Below the pieces are notes generated by a model, which worked only from the letters and a program-made list of their open reading frames with translations, was not told the origin of the DNA and did no database searches. The position numbers were made by a program, and so were the translations under genes. A stretch of 64,000 nucleotides of DNA from Spirochaetales bacterium (GTDB taxonomy: Bacteria > Spirochaetota > Spirochaetia > Treponematales > Treponemataceae): positions 62,001 to 126,000 of the forward strand of contig QKEL01000009.1 in the NCBI GenBank assembly GCA_003252395.1, given 5' to 3'. Of this stretch, positions 51,525 to 60,440 are shown piece by piece. The first letter of the stretch is position 1, and each line of letters opens with the position of its first letter.

Positions 51525-52829
51525 TTACCGGGGGGCAGGAAACGCGTTGCCGGAGAAACTGCCCCCCTCAAGCCTGAGGGCGCCCCGGCGCGAGGCGAAG
51601 GCGTCCGCGGTGTTGTCCTCGAACGCGCAGTTTCGAAGCGTGAGGTCCCTGCTTTCGGAATCGGCCGAAAAGAGCGAGGAGCCCCAGTTGCCGCGGAACG
51701 CGCAGCCCTCGAAAAGAACGGCGTCGCTCGAGGCGATTTCCACGAGGTCGAACTCCCCGGTGTCTTCGAAGGCGACGTCGCGGAAGGTGACGCCCTCGGA
51801 GCGCGCTATCGTGACCAGTCCGTAGGTGCAGTCGTGAACGCGGGAGCTTTCCATGACGAAGTCGCTGGTTCGCTCCAGGCCCACGCCGTAGGTTCCCGAG
51901 CCGTAGAGGTCGCAGGAGCGGACGGAAACCCCCTCGCAGTTTTTGAAGCGGATGACCCCGCCCAGGCAATAGCCGGGAACCGTGTGTCCCAAGGTGAGCC
52001 CCCCGACCGAAATTCCCGAACAGGTATCGAAGGAAAGGACCCAGCCGTAGGCGGGCCGGATCATGAGCGTCGCCAGCCCGTCGCCCTCGAGGGTGAGGTT
52101 GGTCACGTTCCGGATGACCGGGCAGGGCCCGTCGTACTCGTCGACCCAGGAAACGTAGCGGTTTTTCACGCGGTAGCCCTCGGAGAGGTCGTAGTCGCCC
52201 GGGGCTACGCGGATGATGCGGTCCGGGCCGATTGCCGACAGCAGCTCGGCGACGTTTCGTACCGTGACCGCCTTGCCGTCGACGAGGGCTATGGCGCGCA
52301 GTTCCGCCGGGTCGGCGATCGGGGCTACCGCCGCCGCGAGGAGTCGGGCCGTTTCCACGTGCACGGCCTTCATGCGGAGGTTGTTCGAGGCGTCCACGTA
52401 GACGGTCACGATTACCTCGGCGCCGAGCATCTTGCCGATGGACTGGGCCGAGTCGTCGCTTACGTCGCCCGAGAGCTGGAAGCGAAGCTCGTCGCGGACC
52501 GCGTCGATATCCTTGCGCTCGAGCATGACGAGCCGGCCGGAGGCGAGCAGGGCCTGGGTGGCGGCGTCGGTGAGGTAGTCGGCGAGCAGGCGGGAATCGG
52601 TTTTTCCCGGCACCACGGCCACGCGGCTCCCGTCGCCGAGGCTCGCGGCGATGCCGAGCGAGACGGAGGCAATGGCCGCGTCGAGGGTGGGCGAGGCGGC
52701 GCCCAGGGCGGCGGGCAGGAAGAGGGCCAGGAGGGCCGCGAGGGCGGAGCCTTTGAGGCGCGAAGGGCGCGAAGGGCGCGAAGGGCGCGTAGGGCGCGTA
52801 GGTGCGCTGTCCGGAAGGTTGTGGGTCAT
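51525..52829 (-). CDS. CsgG-like domain fused to a right-handed beta-helix
   Basis: 434 residues from ATG 52829. An unusual N-terminus of RPT/RPS tripeptides (encoded by a 9-base repeat) precedes the export helix LKGSALAALLALFLPAALGAA. SRVAVVPGKTDSRLLADYLTDAATQALLASGRLVMLERKDIDAVRDEL resembles the CsgG/LpoB-type domain common in treponemes. From about 190 a NosD-like beta-helix follows (VIRNVTNLTLEGDG, VIRFKNCEGVSVRSCDLYGSGTYGVGL, LVTIARSEGVTFRDVAFEDTG). Likely periplasmic or surface; carbohydrate binding is possible. No catalytic residues are evident. Confidence 0.8.
   Translation of the reverse strand: MTHNLPDSAPTRPTRPSRPSRPSRLKGSALAALLALFLPAALGAASPTLDAAIASVSLGIAASLGDGSRVAVVPGKTDSRLLADYLTDAATQALLASGRLVMLERKDIDAVRDELRFQLSGDVSDDSAQSIGKMLGAEVIVTVYVDASNNLRMKAVHVETARLLAAAVAPIADPAELRAIALVDGKAVTVRNVAELLSAIGPDRIIRVAPGDYDLSEGYRVKNRYVSWVDEYDGPCPVIRNVTNLTLEGDGLATLMIRPAYGWVLSFDTCSGISVGGLTLGHTVPGYCLGGVIRFKNCEGVSVRSCDLYGSGTYGVGLERTSDFVMESSRVHDCTYGLVTIARSEGVTFRDVAFEDTGEFDLVEIASSDAVLFEGCAFRGNWGSSLFSADSESRDLTLRNCAFEDNTADAFASRRGALRLEGGSFSGNAFPAPR
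52758..52802. repeat. Five tandem copies of a 9-base repeat
   Basis: GCGCGAAGG three times, then GCGCGTAGG twice, without interruption. The period is three codons, so copy changes would lengthen or shorten the RPS/RPT stretch of the encoded protein without frameshift. Confidence 0.9.
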
Positions 52830-52951
52830 TTTCCCATTTTCCCGGGGACGGCGCCGTTCTGTCAATCGAAATAATCGGGCGAAGGCCCGGGATTGCCGGG
52901 AATGCGCGGGAGTTTTAGCCGTCTGACGGCGGGATTCGCCGCGATCCGCGT

Positions 52952-54115
52952 TCAGAAGAGCTTGGCCAGGGCCCTCATTTTCTGTTTGCGAGAATCGATC
53001 CAGGACAGGGGACCCGTGCCGAATTTCGCGAATTGCGCGACCCCAAGCAGTTTCTTAACGATGGCGCGCACGGTGGCGCGGGCCGATTCCGGGGCGTCGC
53101 GGAGCGCTTCCTCGGCGTAGGACGCGACGTGCTGCGCCACCGCCTCGAGTAGGTAATCGTTAAAGGGGACTTCGACGATGCTCGAGGGCACGGGCCTGAC
53201 GCGTCGCGCGGGCTTGGCGTAGCCCAGGCCGCGGACGGCCGCGGCGAAGGAGGCGAGCGCTTCTTTTTGGAGCCCGTTGGGCCGAATCGTCGGCTCGTAG
53301 AGCACGGGCATGACCGACTCGAGATTCCGTTCCTCCCAGGCCAGGGGGGCGATATCCAGGGGATTGTCGTAGAGGGCGAGGGCATTCCCGAATTCCCGTT
53401 CCAGGGCGTCGGAGAAGGCGGCGTTGCCCGCGGTCGGGCCGGCGAAGGCGCAGACGGAGAGCTCCACACGCTTCGCCAATCCGGCCGCGGCCAGCTCGTC
53501 CCGGAGGTAGAGGGCGTATGCCGTGGACATGAGGCCGCCGAGACTGTGGCCGGTAAGGCTTAAGGCGACGCGCTTGCGGGAATCGGCGGCGAGAAGGCCC
53601 ATGAGCCACTGAAACGCGGTTTTACCCCCGTCCGCGAGGGTTTCGTGGATATCGAGGGCGTTATCGGCGGCCATGGAGATCCACGCGTCTCGGTGCGTCG
53701 TATTGGGGGAGCGTCTCGTCCAGGGAATCATGCCGCTGACGGCGAGGTCCTGGAATATCCAGCTGGTAACGGAGCCGGGATTCGTTCCCCGAAAAACCAG
53801 GGCGTACCGTTCGGTTCCGTCCCCGTCCTTACCGGGAATTTTCGCGGCGAACATGAGGCTGTCGGTCAGGAGGAGGCCCTTTTTTCGGTAGGCTACCGGG
53901 CCCCAAACGATTTCCCCGACGCCTGAATCCGCGGCGCACCGCTCCACGGCTTCCCGTACTCCCCGCTCAACCTTTTCCCGGTTGGGGTTCCAGCATTCGG
54001 CGTAGGAGAGGTAGGAGAGAATGGCGAGCCGCGCGTCGTCGGGCGGCATGGCCCCGCTTTTTCGTTCGGTGAAAAAGGGCCGTTTTGGCGTATTCCTCAT
54101 GCCCCCAGTGTACAT
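52952..54115 (-). CDS. Class 3 lipase family protein
   Basis: 387 residues; ATGs at 54115, 54100 and 54049 are all possible starts and none has a clear ribosome site. YALVFRGTNPGSVTSWIFQDL is the oxyanion region; VALSLTGHSLGGLMSTAYAL carries the nucleophile elbow GHSLGG (Ser191); CAFAGPTAGN and ALYDNPLDIAPLAW hold the later segments of lipase class 3. No signal peptide is seen, so intracellular or non-classical export is likely. Substrate may be phospholipid or acylglycerol. Confidence 0.85.
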   Translation of the reverse strand: MYTGGMRNTPKRPFFTERKSGAMPPDDARLAILSYLSYAECWNPNREKVERGVREAVERCAADSGVGEIVWGPVAYRKKGLLLTDSLMFAAKIPGKDGDGTERYALVFRGTNPGSVTSWIFQDLAVSGMIPWTRRSPNTTHRDAWISMAADNALDIHETLADGGKTAFQWLMGLLAADSRKRVALSLTGHSLGGLMSTAYALYLRDELAAAGLAKRVELSVCAFAGPTAGNAAFSDALEREFGNALALYDNPLDIAPLAWEERNLESVMPVLYEPTIRPNGLQKEALASFAAAVRGLGYAKPARRVRPVPSSIVEVPFNDYLLEAVAQHVASYAEEALRDAPESARATVRAIVKKLLGVAQFAKFGTGPLSWIDSRKQKMRALAKLF

Positions 54116-54148
54116 TCCGCCGCCGAATGGCGCAAGGTTATCGCGCGG

Positions 54149-56212
54149 TTAGGGGTTTTCGGCGAGTTGAAGGAGGGCGTCGGCGACGGCGGCGGGGTTT
54201 TCCTGATGGGGGAGGTGTCCGCTCCCGGGCACGACCGCGTACCGGGTTCCCTTTTCGCCGAGAACGGAACGCAGGGGCTCGCTCCCTTTCAGGGATAGTA
54301 TGCGGTCCTCGCTTCCCCAGAGTACCAAAAAGCGGACGCCCGCACGGGCGAGTTGTTCGAGTCCCCGCGTGAAGCGGCCTCGGGAGGCGAGGGCGAGGCG
54401 GAGGTAATCCCGGAAGGAGGCGTAGTACGCCCTCAGTTGGGTTTCGCTTTCCACCCGGGCCATGACGCGCTCCCTGAGGAAGGCTTGGTCGGCTTCGCTC
54501 AAGCTTCCGAGTCTCGCGTAATAGGGCATAAGGGAGCGGTATGCCGCCTCGCCGTGATTTCGGTAGGCGCGATAGCCACGCTCGGCGAGACCGGGAACGA
54601 ATACCGCGAGTATTTTGGCGCTGAAGGGCTCTGCGGTGGGAAGACCGCCGTCCAGGAAGGCGAGGCTCGTCGGCACGGGGGGCTCGCGCGAGCCGGAAAA
54701 GCCGCTTTCGCGCGGGGAAAAGGCCGCAAGCTCGCAGACCGCCGCGCCGAGGGAACTCCCCACGAGATGGACCGGCGCGGCATTCCGGGCATGGTCCATG
54801 ACCGCGCGGAGGGCCCGGGCATGGCGCTTCATCGTCGCCTTTCCGGGGGCGATCGAGCGACCGAAGCCCGGCAAGTCGGGGGCGATAACCCGGTAGCCCC
54901 GCTCGGCGAGGAGGGGGAAGAGGGCGCGCCAGGAATCGGCTTCGTCTCCCAGTCCATGGACGAGGATGAAGGTCGCCTTCGGCGCGATGGAACGCGGTGG
55001 GGCCGCGCGGAGGCAAGGACTCTCTGAATCGTAGAGGAAGAGCCGGGTCGGCTTGGGCCGGTCGGGAAGCTCCAGCCAGCGGCCGAAGGGCTCAAGCGCG
55101 GGCGCGGGGCGCATCGCCGCGAACGGGTTTGTCGGCGCGGAGGGGATGAAGTACTCTATTTGGTCCAGCTCGTTTCCCCCGAGGCCCCGGCCCCGGAATT
55201 CCCTGAGCGGCCGACCGCCCATGCCTTCGGCGATCTTTCGGCTGGCGACGTTTCTGCGGTCCACGGGGTAGAGAAAGCCCTCGGCGCGGAGCGAGCGAGA
55301 CGCCCAATCCAGAGCGGCGCGGGCCGCCTCCTTTCCGTACCCCTTGCCGTGCCGTTCAGCGGCGAGCCAGAGGCCCAGTTCGGGAGTCTGCGCGCGGGCA
55401 TTGTGGAGGCCGAGACAGCCGATAAAGGCGCCGGTTTCCCGGTCGGTCACGGCGAACTGGAGGCTCTCTCCGCCCGCGCGGTCCTGGGAGGCCGACTCGA
55501 TGAAGGAATCCGTTTCCTCGATTGAGGCGGCGGGGCGGGGATACATGAAACGCGCTATGTCCGCCGTGAAGGAAGCGAAAACCGCGCTTCGGTGGACGGG
55601 AGAGAGCGGCACGAGGGCGAGCCGCTCCGAGTAGAGCGCGAGGGATTCGGGGAGAAGGAGGGGAGTCGGCGCCTTTCCCGAGAGGAGAAGGCGCAATACC
55701 CGGATTTCCCGATTGAGCCAGGGTATGGCGGCGCCGGTTGGAGAGCCCCGGATCGCCCGGTTCTCGCGCAGCGCGCGACGCGGGGAAACGAAGGCGGGCT
55801 CGAAGCCCAGTTCCCGCTCGTACTCGTCCAGTTTCAGCTCGCCCCATTCGCTCCCCACCTCGGCGAGGTAGTAGTCGGAGCGCATGTCGAGCGCGTTCTT
55901 CGGGTTAATTCCCGCCGGACGGCGTTCCCTCACCGTGAGGTACGGGCCCGAGAGGGCGGTAAGGACGCGCCCCGTTTCCTCAAGGATTTCCCGCGCCAGG
56001 GCCTTTTCGGGCGTTTCCCCTTCCTCAACCCCGCCGCCGGGGAATTTCCAGTCCCCGGTCTTTCGCGAGCGGACCATAAGGAGCTCGCCGTTCACGAATA
56101 TGATGGCCCGCACCGCGTGTCGGCTGACCGTTCCCTCCGGTTTGAAGCCCCGCGGGAAGTTCTGTATTTCGAGCCTTCTGACGGGGTCGCCGCGTCGCGC
56201 CTTCCGCTTCAT
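54149..56212 (-). CDS. Three-domain fusion: Nudix hydrolase, GNAT acetyltransferase, alpha/beta hydrolase
   Basis: 687 residues in one frame. Residues 30-175 are a Nudix domain with complete box GGVEEGETPEKALAREILEETG (60-81). Residues 188-355 are a GNAT of the RimJ type (AERHGKGYGKEAARAALDWA; NVASRKIAEGMG). Residues 395-685 are an alpha/beta hydrolase: LVHGLGDEADSW, nucleophile Ser487 in GSSLGAA, GSEDRILSL and GSGHLPH. All three active sites look intact. The start is two bases after the permease stop at 56215, so it is the last gene of the ABC operon. The combination is unfamiliar to me. Confidence 0.9.
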   Translation of the reverse strand: MKRKARRGDPVRRLEIQNFPRGFKPEGTVSRHAVRAIIFVNGELLMVRSRKTGDWKFPGGGVEEGETPEKALAREILEETGRVLTALSGPYLTVRERRPAGINPKNALDMRSDYYLAEVGSEWGELKLDEYERELGFEPAFVSPRRALRENRAIRGSPTGAAIPWLNREIRVLRLLLSGKAPTPLLLPESLALYSERLALVPLSPVHRSAVFASFTADIARFMYPRPAASIEETDSFIESASQDRAGGESLQFAVTDRETGAFIGCLGLHNARAQTPELGLWLAAERHGKGYGKEAARAALDWASRSLRAEGFLYPVDRRNVASRKIAEGMGGRPLREFRGRGLGGNELDQIEYFIPSAPTNPFAAMRPAPALEPFGRWLELPDRPKPTRLFLYDSESPCLRAAPPRSIAPKATFILVHGLGDEADSWRALFPLLAERGYRVIAPDLPGFGRSIAPGKATMKRHARALRAVMDHARNAAPVHLVGSSLGAAVCELAAFSPRESGFSGSREPPVPTSLAFLDGGLPTAEPFSAKILAVFVPGLAERGYRAYRNHGEAAYRSLMPYYARLGSLSEADQAFLRERVMARVESETQLRAYYASFRDYLRLALASRGRFTRGLEQLARAGVRFLVLWGSEDRILSLKGSEPLRSVLGEKGTRYAVVPGSGHLPHQENPAAVADALLQLAENP

Positions 56213-56214
56213 GA

Positions 56215-56859
56215 TCAGTATTTAGCCCGTTGGGTACGGACCGCCACGGATAGGCTAAAGTTTACCGCGAAGTAGACGGCCAGAAGCGTCGCGAAGAGGA
56301 GGAATACCTGGGTTCCGTTCGCGAAGGTTCCCATGATGATCATGCCCTTTCCGGTGAGCTCCTCTATGCCGACGGCCCAGAGAAAGGAGGTGTCCTTGAT
56401 AACGGTTATGAACTGCGAGAGGAGCGAGGGCAGCATGTTCCGCAGGGCCTGGGGGAGAATGATCGCCTTCAGGGCGCCTCCCTTGGTGAAGCCCTGTGAA
56501 TAGGCCGCCTCGTACTGGCCTTTTTTGATGGAGTTGAGCCCGCCGCGCACGATCTCGGCGATGACCGCGGAGGTGAATAAGGTCATGGAGAGAATGCCCG
56601 TGTCGATGGCCTTCATGGGAACCAGGAAGCGCATGGCCAGAATGACCAGGAGGTTTGGCACGTTACGGAAAAACTCGATATACGCGGAGCAGAGCCGGGC
56701 GATAAGGCGGTTTTGGCCGCCCTTTCCCAACGCGAGGAAAATGCCGAAAACGACGCTGAACGCGATGGTCATGCAGGCGATGTAGAGGGTGGTCTGAAGC
56801 CCCTTAAGCAAAAAGAGCATGTTGACGGGGGTGAAGACCTTTATCATTGCCTCGGTCAT
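56215..56859 (-). CDS. Polar amino acid ABC transporter permease (second)
   Basis: 214 residues with about five membrane helices of the HisM/GlnP type. The cytoplasmic coupling loop is EAAYSQGFTKGGALKAIILPQALRNMLPS, the EAA motif that docks on the ATPase. The start overlaps the stop of the other permease (ATGA), giving one mRNA: ATPase, binding protein, permease, permease, fusion enzyme. Confidence 0.92.
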   Translation of the reverse strand: MTEAMIKVFTPVNMLFLLKGLQTTLYIACMTIAFSVVFGIFLALGKGGQNRLIARLCSAYIEFFRNVPNLLVILAMRFLVPMKAIDTGILSMTLFTSAVIAEIVRGGLNSIKKGQYEAAYSQGFTKGGALKAIILPQALRNMLPSLLSQFITVIKDTSFLWAVGIEELTGKGMIIMGTFANGTQVFLLFATLLAVYFAVNFSLSVAVRTQRAKY

Positions 56860-57596
56860 GCGGGGTTCCTCCCGATCGCCTCGGCGGGAGCCGTGCGCCC
56901 CGGCGCCTTACCGCCCTCGGCGGCCGAGTCACCGGCGTGGAAAATTTCCTCGAGCCTGCGGGAAAGCCGGGTGAGGGGATAGCAAAGCGAGAAATAAAGG
57001 AGCCCGGTGAACACGTAGGCGGGCCCGTAGTAGAGGTTGCCGCTGGACCAGGAATCCGTATGGTACATGAGGTCGCCGCCGGCGATGATGGCGAGGACCG
57101 AGCTGTTCTTGATCAGGTTTACCGCCACGTTGGTCAGGGGCGGCAGCATGACCTTGATGGCCTGGGGCAGGACGATGTGGCGCATGGCCCCGGCGTAGGT
57201 GAAGCCCTGGGAGTAGGCGGCCTCGAGCTGTCCGCGGGGAATGGCCCCGATGCCCGAACGCACGACCTCGGCGACGTACGCCCCCGTATAGATGGATAGG
57301 GCCGCGAAACCGATAATCAGGGTCGGAAGGACGATGCCGATATAGGGCAGTCCGTTATACCAGAAAAAGACCTGGATCACGAGCGGTGTGTTTTGTATGA
57401 ATTCGACGTACACGCGGTTTACCGACCGGAGGAAGGCGTTGCGCGACGTCGCGAAGGTGCCGAACACCGCCCCGAGAACCAGGGCGATAAGCAGGGCCAC
57501 CAACGACACGAGAACGGTCGTCAGTAGCCCCTGTCCGAACACTTTCCAATCGACAAGCAAGGCTTGCCACTTGAAGAGCGCGAACGGACCGGTCAT
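56856..57596 (-). CDS. Polar amino acid ABC transporter permease (first)
   Basis: 246 residues; membrane helices at about 20-45, 60-80, 90-115, 155-175 and 195-220. The EAA loop reads LEAAYSQGFTYAGAMRHIVLPQAIKVMLPP. VYVEFIQNTPLVIQVFFWYNGLP is the characteristic second-helix region of the His/Glu/Gln/Arg permease class. The Ala/Gly-rich C-terminal tail is longer than usual. It begins one base after the binding-protein stop, and pairs with the second permease. Confidence 0.92.
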   Translation of the reverse strand: MTGPFALFKWQALLVDWKVFGQGLLTTVLVSLVALLIALVLGAVFGTFATSRNAFLRSVNRVYVEFIQNTPLVIQVFFWYNGLPYIGIVLPTLIIGFAALSIYTGAYVAEVVRSGIGAIPRGQLEAAYSQGFTYAGAMRHIVLPQAIKVMLPPLTNVAVNLIKNSSVLAIIAGGDLMYHTDSWSSGNLYYGPAYVFTGLLYFSLCYPLTRLSRRLEEIFHAGDSAAEGGKAPGRTAPAEAIGRNPA

Positions 57597-57597
57597 A

Positions 57598-58389
57598 TCA
57601 CTTCAGGCCCCATTTCGCGAGGAGGGCGTCCAGCGAACCGTCGGCCTTCATCTTGGAGACGACGCCGTTGGCGACGCCCGCGAGGGTCTTGTTGGCGAGC
57701 TTGGTCGCCGCGCCGTACTGCTGGGGAGCGAAACGCTCGCTCAGGATGACGGAGTTGGCGTCCACGTAGCCGGCGAGGATCGCGGCGTCTACCGAGAAGG
57801 CGTCGACGCGGCCCGACTCGAGAGCGGTCTTGATCTCGGGATAGCTGGCGTATTCGGAGAATTTGAGGGTATACCCGCCTTCCGCCGCCGCCGCTTCCAG
57901 CGATTTCTTGGTGGTGGCGCTCTGTGCCACGCCGATGGTCTTGCCCGCCAGGTCCTTGAGGAGCTTGTAACCCGAGTCCTTTTTCACCAGGAGCGCGACG
58001 CCGTCGGTGAAGTAGGGATCGGTGAAGTTATAGCTGAGCTTGCGTTCTTCGGTGATGGTGAAGGTGGCGATAACCATGTCCAGCTCGCCCGAGTCGAGGA
58101 GGGGGCCGCGGGTTTTCGCGGTAACGCCCTGGAACTCGACCTTGGAGGGGTCGCCGAGGATTTCCTTGGCCATCGCCCTCGCGATATCGATCTCGAGGCC
58201 GGAAATCTCGCCGGTGGCGGGATCCTTCAGGCCGAACTTGGGCACGTCGACCTTAACGCCGACCTTGAGCACGCCGGCTTTCTTAATGGCGTCGATCTCG
58301 GTGGCTCCGTCTTTGGAACCCCCGGCGAAGGACAGGGATACCGCTCCGGCGAGGAGGGCCCCGATGAGGATGGTGCGATTTCGTTTCAT
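57598..58389 (-). CDS. Polar amino acid ABC transporter substrate-binding protein
   Basis: 263 residues with AAAGGAG upstream. The signal ends SLSFAGGSKD, as in many treponemal binding proteins, with no lipobox Cys. GVLKVGVKVDVPKFGLKDPATGEISGLEIDIARAMAKEI is the SBP_bac_3 opening; LDMVIATFTITEERKLSYNFTDPYF is the ligand-binding loop of the Gln/Glu/cystine class. The exact amino acid cannot be read. Confidence 0.92.
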   Translation of the reverse strand: MKRNRTILIGALLAGAVSLSFAGGSKDGATEIDAIKKAGVLKVGVKVDVPKFGLKDPATGEISGLEIDIARAMAKEILGDPSKVEFQGVTAKTRGPLLDSGELDMVIATFTITEERKLSYNFTDPYFTDGVALLVKKDSGYKLLKDLAGKTIGVAQSATTKKSLEAAAAEGGYTLKFSEYASYPEIKTALESGRVDAFSVDAAILAGYVDANSVILSERFAPQQYGAATKLANKTLAGVANGVVSKMKADGSLDALLAKWGLK

Positions 58390-58436
58390 GCGCGTTCTCC
58401 TTTGTTGAAATGTCTATGGCTCACGACCCCGAGGGG

Positions 58437-59165
58437 TCACTTACGGAGTATTTTACCCAGGAAGGCCTTGGCCCGGGGATGTTCCGGATTCGTGAAAAAA
58501 TGGTCCGGGCTGCCCGTTTCGAGGATCTCGCCGTCGTCCATGAAGACTACCCGATCGGCTACTTCCCGCGCGAAGCCCATCTCGTGGGTAACCACCACCA
58601 TGGTGATGTTTTCCTTGGAAAGCCCGATCATCACGTCGAGCACTTCCTGGATCATCTCCGGGTCGAGGGCGCTGGTGGGCTCGTCGAAAAGCATGATTTT
58701 CGGGTTCATGCTCAACGCCCGCGCGATGGCGACCCGCTGCTGCTGCCCGCCGGACAGTTGGGACGGGTAGGAATCGAGCTTGTCCTTGAGGCCGACCCGG
58801 TCGAGGTATTTCGCCGCCGTCTCGTTCGCTTCCGCCTTCGGCCGCTTTTGGATCTTTATGGGGGCGAGGGTGCAGTTTTCCAGCACCGTCTTGTGGGGGT
58901 ACAGATTGAATTGCTGGAAGACCATGGCGGCGGATTCGCGTACCTTCCGCACCTGGGAATGGTGGCCGTCCAGGGCAATGCCGTTCACCTGGATTTTGCC
59001 GGAGCTGGGTTTTTCCAGATAGTTCATGCAGCGGATCAGGGTGCTTTTTCCCGAACCGCTCGGTCCGATCACCACGAGTTTCTCGCCTTCGCGAACGTTG
59101 AGATTCACGTCTTTGAGCACGTGGAGTTTACCGAAATGCTTATTGACGTTTTCAAGCTGTATCAT
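58437..59165 (-). CDS. Polar amino acid ABC transporter ATP-binding protein
   Basis: 242 residues, the normal length for GlnQ/HisP-type ATPases. Walker [11 protein letters not shown] loop [10 protein letters not shown], signature [15 protein letters not shown], Walker [14 protein letters not shown] and switch His in VVVTHEMGF are all intact. GGAGG precedes the ATG. First gene of the five-gene leftward operon that ends with the Nudix-GNAT-hydrolase fusion. Confidence 0.95.
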   Translation of the reverse strand: MIQLENVNKHFGKLHVLKDVNLNVREGEKLVVIGPSGSGKSTLIRCMNYLEKPSSGKIQVNGIALDGHHSQVRKVRESAAMVFQQFNLYPHKTVLENCTLAPIKIQKRPKAEANETAAKYLDRVGLKDKLDSYPSQLSGGQQQRVAIARALSMNPKIMLFDEPTSALDPEMIQEVLDVMIGLSKENITMVVVTHEMGFAREVADRVVFMDDGEILETGSPDHFFTNPEHPRAKAFLGKILRK

Positions 59166-59313
59166 ATTCAGCCTCCGTCACAGTGTGTTGCATAAATATA
59201 CATAAGAAGTGAATAAATAAACAATATAAAAAGGCCGCGTCAGCGCTCTTTTTTTACGAAAACCGGTATAATAGGGGAAACTTTTATTGATGAGGCGGGG
59301 TAGGTAAGGATGT

Positions 59314-59838
59314 ATGGGCGGGATGAAGGGTGGTTTGATGTCCGGGGGGCGTAATTTTACCGCGATCGACATTGAGACCGCCAATTATCCGCGGGCCAGC
59401 GCCTGCGCCGTGGCGCTGGTCAGGGTTCGGGACGGGGAGATAACCGATTCCTGGTACTCCCTGCTGAAACCGCCGCCCGGCATGGAAATCCTTCGGTCCT
59501 TTACGGCCATTCACGGCATAACCAACGCCCAGGTAGGCCAGGCGCCGACCTTCGACGCCGCGTGGCCCGCCTTGCGCGATTTTGTCGGCGACGATACCCT
59601 GGTGGCGCACAACGCGCCGTTCGACCGCGGGGTATTGCGCGCCTGTCTCGACTACTATGGCATAAATTTTCCCACGCCGCGCTTTGAATGCACGGTGGTC
59701 CTTTCGCGCCGGGCCAGGCCCTCATTGGGAAACCATCGGCTCGATACGGTTTCCGCCCACCTGGGCATTTCGCTGCGGCACCACGAGGCCTTAAGCGACG
59801 CGATGGCCTGCGCGAGGATCAGGATAGCCGCGGGGTAA
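59314..59838 (+). CDS. DnaQ-like 3'-5' exonuclease (DEDDh)
   Basis: 174 residues from ATG 59314; ATG 59338 after AAGGGTGG is an alternative start. FTAIDIETA gives the first Asp-Glu, HGITNAQVGQAPTF and LVAHNAPFDRGVLRACL the ExoII Asp region, and HHEALSDAMACARI the ExoIII His-Asp. The stand-alone domain resembles the epsilon/PolC exonuclease and RNase T group. It could proofread or degrade single strands. It is divergent from the ABC operon and convergent with the zinc-ribbon gene. Confidence 0.9.
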   Translation: MGGMKGGLMSGGRNFTAIDIETANYPRASACAVALVRVRDGEITDSWYSLLKPPPGMEILRSFTAIHGITNAQVGQAPTFDAAWPALRDFVGDDTLVAHNAPFDRGVLRACLDYYGINFPTPRFECTVVLSRRARPSLGNHRLDTVSAHLGISLRHHEALSDAMACARIRIAAG

Positions 59839-59861
59839 CGCGGCGCGCCGGGCTTGATTCC

Positions 59862-60326
59862 CTAAAGAGCCTTCCCGCAGTTGAAGCATTCGGTTCGATA
59901 ACTGGAATTTTCCTTTCCGCATTCGGGACAGGTTACGGCATAGGCCCCGCTCGGGGTTTGCCGGCGCAGGGCTGCGCGGGCGGCCCGTTCGGCGGCTTCC
60001 CGTTCCCGCTCCTCAGCGGCCTCGCGGAGCTTACGCTCCTGTTCATCCCGCTCGCGCTCTTCCGCGGCCTTTTTCGCCTGTTCCGCGGCCAAAAACTCAG
60101 GGGTCGGAACGATGAGCGTCTTTTGCCCCTCGTTTGAGGCGGTTCCGCCGGCGCCGGGGGTTCCCAGATTTACGTTGATGGTCTGACCGCTTCCGGGGCT
60201 ATCCCGGCGCGGCTCGGTTTCACGCGCCGTAAGTTCGTGGCGCCCAAGCCTGAGCAGAATGGCGTAGAGTTCAAGCGCGATGACGGCGAGTAGTAGTACG
60301 ATGAGCGAGACGAGGATGGTATCCAT
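59862..60326 (-). CDS. Membrane-anchored coiled-coil protein with C-terminal zinc ribbon
   Basis: 154 residues: one membrane helix (ILVSLIVLLLAVIALELYAILL), a polar linker, a charged coiled coil of Glu/Arg/Ala (residues 78-122) and a zinc ribbon with ligands CPECG and CFNCG spaced 11 residues apart. The membrane helix probably leaves the ribbon in the cytoplasm. Similar layouts occur in uncharacterised bacterial proteins. No partner gene is evident. Confidence 0.75.
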   Translation of the reverse strand: MDTILVSLIVLLLAVIALELYAILLRLGRHELTARETEPRRDSPGSGQTINVNLGTPGAGGTASNEGQKTLIVPTPEFLAAEQAKKAAEERERDEQERKLREAAEEREREAAERAARAALRRQTPSGAYAVTCPECGKENSSYRTECFNCGKAL

Positions 60327-60440
60327 AATATATACTTTCTAGTATAGGTGGCATTCCGAGAGTTCGCAATCTCGTTTACCGGCGCGGCGCCAATGAATCG
60401 CGCTTTCGGCTTCTACGCGGTCGGCTTGCCCGCGCGCCCC

